Shown: one piece after another, positions 61,752 through 64,000 of the stretch
Layout of the letters: each line of letters opens with the position of its first letter
Numbering within the stretch: position 1 is the first letter of the stretch
Assembly (NCBI GenBank): GCA_016874005.1
Contig: VGVQ01000008.1
Span: forward strand, 1-64,000
Direction: 5' to 3'
DNA length: 64,000 nt
Source of the DNA: Gemmatimonadota bacterium
Lineage (GTDB): Bacteria > Gemmatimonadota > Gemmatimonadetes > Gemmatimonadales > GWC2-71-9
Program-made: the position numbers and the translations under genes
Notes under the pieces: generated by a model
What the model was told of the DNA's origin: nothing
Seen by the model: only the letters and a program-made list of their open reading frames with translations
Databases searched by the model: none

Positions 61752-63590
61752 GTGGCCATCAGGATCGCGTACCTGGACGGACCCCGGCTGGCCCGTTCCA
61801 TGTACGCGGCCGCCGACTGGGTGGCGGCCGGGCGGGACGAAATCAACCGCCTCAACGTCTTTCCAGTGCCCGACGGCGACACCGGCACCAACTTCTCCCT
61901 GACGCTCCGCTCCGTCGCCGACACCCTTCAGGCCCTGGGCAACGCGCCTCTCGACCAGACCGCCCGGGCGGCAGCCCGAGGAGCGGTGCTCGGCGCTCGC
62001 GGCAACTCAGGGATGATGTTGGCCCACTTCCTCCTGGGGTTCGCCGATGCGATCGGCGACCGTAAGACCGCGACGGCCCTCGACCTCGCCCGTGCCCTTC
62101 GGCAGGGCGCCGACGCCCTCTACCAGAGCTTGGACGAACCGCGCGAGGGGACCATCCTCACGGTCGCTCGCGAGGTGGCGCAGGCGGCCGAATCGGTCGC
62201 GGCCTCGACGACGGATCTCCGGGTGTTCCTCACCAGGACGCTCGAGATGGGACACGCCTCGTTGGCGCGCACGACCGACCTCCTCGCCGTCCTGAAAGAG
62301 GCGGGCGTGGTCGACGCCGGTGGCAAGGGCTTCGTGCGGATGTTCGAGGGGGTGGCTCGGCTGATTCAGGGCGATCCGATCCTGCCAGCCCCCTCGACCG
62401 GCACCACCGGGGAGTTCAACCCGGCAGCCGAGTTTTCGGTAGCCGCGGAACGCGATTTCCAGTTCTGCACCGAATGCTTGGTTCGCGGCGAGGCACTCCC
62501 GGCGGCCAACGAAGTTCGCGCGGCGATGCACAACTTCGGTGGCTCGGTCGTGGTGATCACCACCGGCGACATCCTCAAGATCCACGTCCATACCGACACC
62601 CCCGAGGCCGTTTTCGCCCACGCCGGACGCTGGGGAGAGATCACCTTCAAGAAGGCGGATGACATGAGGGCGCAGCACCGGGCCCTCCGGCACGACGAGA
62701 CCCGCCCGGTGGCCGTGGTCGCCGACTCCTCCGCCGACCTGCCTGACGCCGTGCTCGATCGCCACCAGATCTCGCTGGTCCCGCTGCAGGTGACATTCGG
62801 CAACGATACCTATCAGGACCGGGTCGGGCTGCGCCCGGCCGACTTTTATCAGCGGCTTCGGTCCGCCACGGCGCTGCCGACCACATCCCAGCCTGCCCCG
62901 GGCGAGTTCGTCCGCACCTTCCGGTCGGCGGCGGCCCAGGCGGACGAGGTCGTCGCCGTCCTGCTGTCGGCGAGCCTGTCGGGAACCCATCAGGCCGCGG
63001 CGGCGGCGGTTCGGGCGGCGCAACTCGATGCGGTACATCTATTTGACTCGCGGACAGTCTCCTTGGGCCTCGGGATGCTCGCGCTTCGGGCCAGCGAGCT
63101 GGCCGAGTCAGGGTGGCGGGCCCAAGAGATTATTACTGAATTGGATAGAGTGCGGTCGCAGTCGGGACTTTTTCTCACGGTCGACACTTACGAGAACCTA
63201 CTTCGTTCCGGGCGCGTTTCTCGAGGGAAGGCCTGGCTCGCGGGGATGCTCGATGTCAAGCCGATTCTCTCATTGGACGACACCGGCAAGATCGTTCCCG
63301 TCGATCGGGTCCGCGGGCGCGACCAAGTGGTATCCCGGGTCCTTTCGCTGGTTGACCGGGCCCTCACCCCGAGGCCCAAGACGGTTCGGTTCGGCATCGC
63401 CCACGCCGAGGCACCGGAGGTCGCCGAGCAGGTTCGTACCGCCCTGGTGGCAGCCTATCAGCCGAAGGACTGTTTCGTCTCCCTGGCCACGGGGGTCCTG
63501 GGCACCCATGTTGGGATCGGCGCCTGGGCGGTATTCTTCCAAGTGGAGGACGGCACCCCCACCCGTCCCGCAACAGGTGGCCGTGGCTAG
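61752..63590 (+). CDS. DAK2-DegV fusion: fatty-acid kinase FakA-like plus FakB-like protein
   Basis: This 612-residue frame unites two partners that are usually separate. Residues 1-205 are a DAK2 ATP-binding domain with INRLNVFPVPDGDTGTNFS (Mg acids D41, D43). Residues about 225-310 look like the FakA middle domain (FCTECLVRGEAL...KIHVHTDTPEAVF). From residue 318 on is a DegV/FakB fatty-acid-binding domain: VADSSADLP, LPTTSQPAPGEF, LSASLSGTHQAA, GRVSRGKAWLAGMLDVKPIL and a late ATGVLGTHVGIGAWA. FakA phosphorylates a fatty acid held by FakB for phospholipid synthesis. GTG 61752 has AGGA eight bases upstream. Confidence 0.9.
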   Translation: MAIRIAYLDGPRLARSMYAAADWVAAGRDEINRLNVFPVPDGDTGTNFSLTLRSVADTLQALGNAPLDQTARAAARGAVLGARGNSGMMLAHFLLGFADAIGDRKTATALDLARALRQGADALYQSLDEPREGTILTVAREVAQAAESVAASTTDLRVFLTRTLEMGHASLARTTDLLAVLKEAGVVDAGGKGFVRMFEGVARLIQGDPILPAPSTGTTGEFNPAAEFSVAAERDFQFCTECLVRGEALPAANEVRAAMHNFGGSVVVITTGDILKIHVHTDTPEAVFAHAGRWGEITFKKADDMRAQHRALRHDETRPVAVVADSSADLPDAVLDRHQISLVPLQVTFGNDTYQDRVGLRPADFYQRLRSATALPTTSQPAPGEFVRTFRSAAAQADEVVAVLLSASLSGTHQAAAAAVRAAQLDAVHLFDSRTVSLGLGMLALRASELAESGWRAQEIITELDRVRSQSGLFLTVDTYENLLRSGRVSRGKAWLAGMLDVKPILSLDDTGKIVPVDRVRGRDQVVSRVLSLVDRALTPRPKTVRFGIAHAEAPEVAEQVRTALVAAYQPKDCFVSLATGVLGTHVGIGAWAVFFQVEDGTPTRPATGGRG

Positions 63591-63963
63591 CAGAACCCTC
63601 GCATCGCTTCCCCTCACAGTGCGGACCGCGCTCGACGCCGCGGACGATCGGAAGGCCCGAGACATCGTGGCCCTCGACCTCCGGGGGCTCTCCAACGCCA
63701 CCGATTACTTCGTGGTCGCATCGGGAACCTCGGAAGCTCATGTGCGGGGGATCGCGGACTTGGTGGTCGAACGAATGGAGGCGCTGGGGTCGCCGGCGCA
63801 CCACGTTGAGGGGTTGACCGGGGGGCGGTGGGCGTTGCTCGATTTTGTCGATGTCGTCGTGCATATCTTCCACCCGGAGGCCCGAGCGTTTTACCAATTG
63901 GAACGGCTGTGGGGCGACGCCCCGGAGATCCGCTACTCGCCCGCGCCGGAAAGAAAGGTTTGA
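63583..63963 (+). CDS. rsfS: Ribosomal silencing factor
   Basis: RsfS (RsfA/Iojap) binds L14 on the 50S and blocks subunit joining when nutrients fall. The 126 residues have the core ALDAADDRKARDIVALDLRGLSNATDYFVVASGTSEAHVRGIADLV, then GLTGGRWALLDFVDVVVHIFHPEARAFYQLERLWGDAP. The GTG at 63583 overlaps the end of the previous gene by eight bases; GTG 63577 would add two residues. It is followed four bases later by a new gene. Confidence 0.95.
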   Translation: MASRTLASLPLTVRTALDAADDRKARDIVALDLRGLSNATDYFVVASGTSEAHVRGIADLVVERMEALGSPAHHVEGLTGGRWALLDFVDVVVHIFHPEARAFYQLERLWGDAPEIRYSPAPERKV

Positions 63964-63967
63964 AACC

Positions 63968-64000
63968 ATGCCTCGTAGCTTGATGGCCCTCGCGCTGCTC
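63968..64000 (+). CDS. Start of a further gene, truncated by the window edge
   Basis: ATG 63968, with AAAGG upstream, begins MPRSLMALALL, which looks like a signal peptide or membrane anchor. Only 11 codons are visible. In many bacteria an LCP-family (LytR-CpsA-Psr) gene follows rsfS, but too little is seen to assign one. Confidence 0.5.
   Translation, partial: MPRSLMALALL

Overview
The window is GC-rich (roughly two thirds G+C), densely coded bacterial chromosome. The gene set suggests a member of the Gemmatimonadota or a close relative: a Ser/Thr kinase with one membrane span and a TPR tail, secreted proteins with long 'RADS' linkers, Tat-type exported hydrolases, a Minf_1886-family protein, SelA, a membrane pyrophosphatase and a DUF4175/DUF4159 cluster. 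This lineage call is an inference from gene content; there is no rRNA in the window.

Layout. (1) 1-410: the 3' end of an IS630-type transposase, then inverted repeats at the end of an exported metallo-beta-lactamase-fold hydrolase. (2) 1552-17015, all minus strand: a small membrane protein, thrS, a Ser/Thr kinase with an apparent frameshift, a GNAT acetyltransferase, thiolase, a CPBP protease, 3-hydroxybutyryl-CoA dehydrogenase, rpiB, glyA, a Minf_1886 protein, nnr, thiL, plsC, eno, ftsB and tRNA-Met. Many neighbours overlap by ATGA or GTGA. (3) 17081-31414, mostly plus: a BON protein, valS, an Ig-like lipoprotein, selA, gmhB, a fused purN-purH, a DUF2723 membrane protein, tRNA-Ser(TGA) and tag; then a minus-strand M24 peptidase, a small HExxH lipoprotein, a 505-bp non-coding stretch and tRNA-Ser(GCT). 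(4) gltX (plus), facing a long minus-strand run, 47141-32876: trxA, rsmI, DUF4159, DUF4175, a TPR protein, an exported protein of unknown function, a DinG-type helicase with an N-terminal JAMM/RadC-like domain, a FAH hydrolase, a DapL-like aminotransferase, a TonB-like membrane protein and two small proteins. (5) 47255-64000, mostly plus: mce, pdxJ, a degenerate-HPt protein with four VPIESL-like motifs, a UPF0104-type flippase-like protein, ispE, tRNA-Gln, prs, rplY, pth, hppA and ychF; then rpsF-rpsR-DUF2232-rplI, a FakA-FakB-like fusion and rsfS.

Most genes are core: translation (thrS, valS, gltX, pth, ribosomal proteins, rsfS, rsmI, tRNAs), nucleotide synthesis (purNH, prs), cofactors (thiL, pdxJ, ispE, nnr), envelope (plsC, gmhB, ftsB) and central carbon metabolism (eno, glyA, rpiB). 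No CRISPR array, prophage or defence island was seen. The most unusual items are: the JAMM-DinG fusion; the PurN-PurH fusion; the DAK2-DegV fusion; the degenerate-HPt protein; a secreted SAM-hydrolase-family protein; probable leaderless promoters; convergent genes that share stop codons; and an over-represented octamer CGTTAGGC (13 exact copies counted by eye) that in coding sequence always falls in one codon phase as NCG-TTA-GGC.
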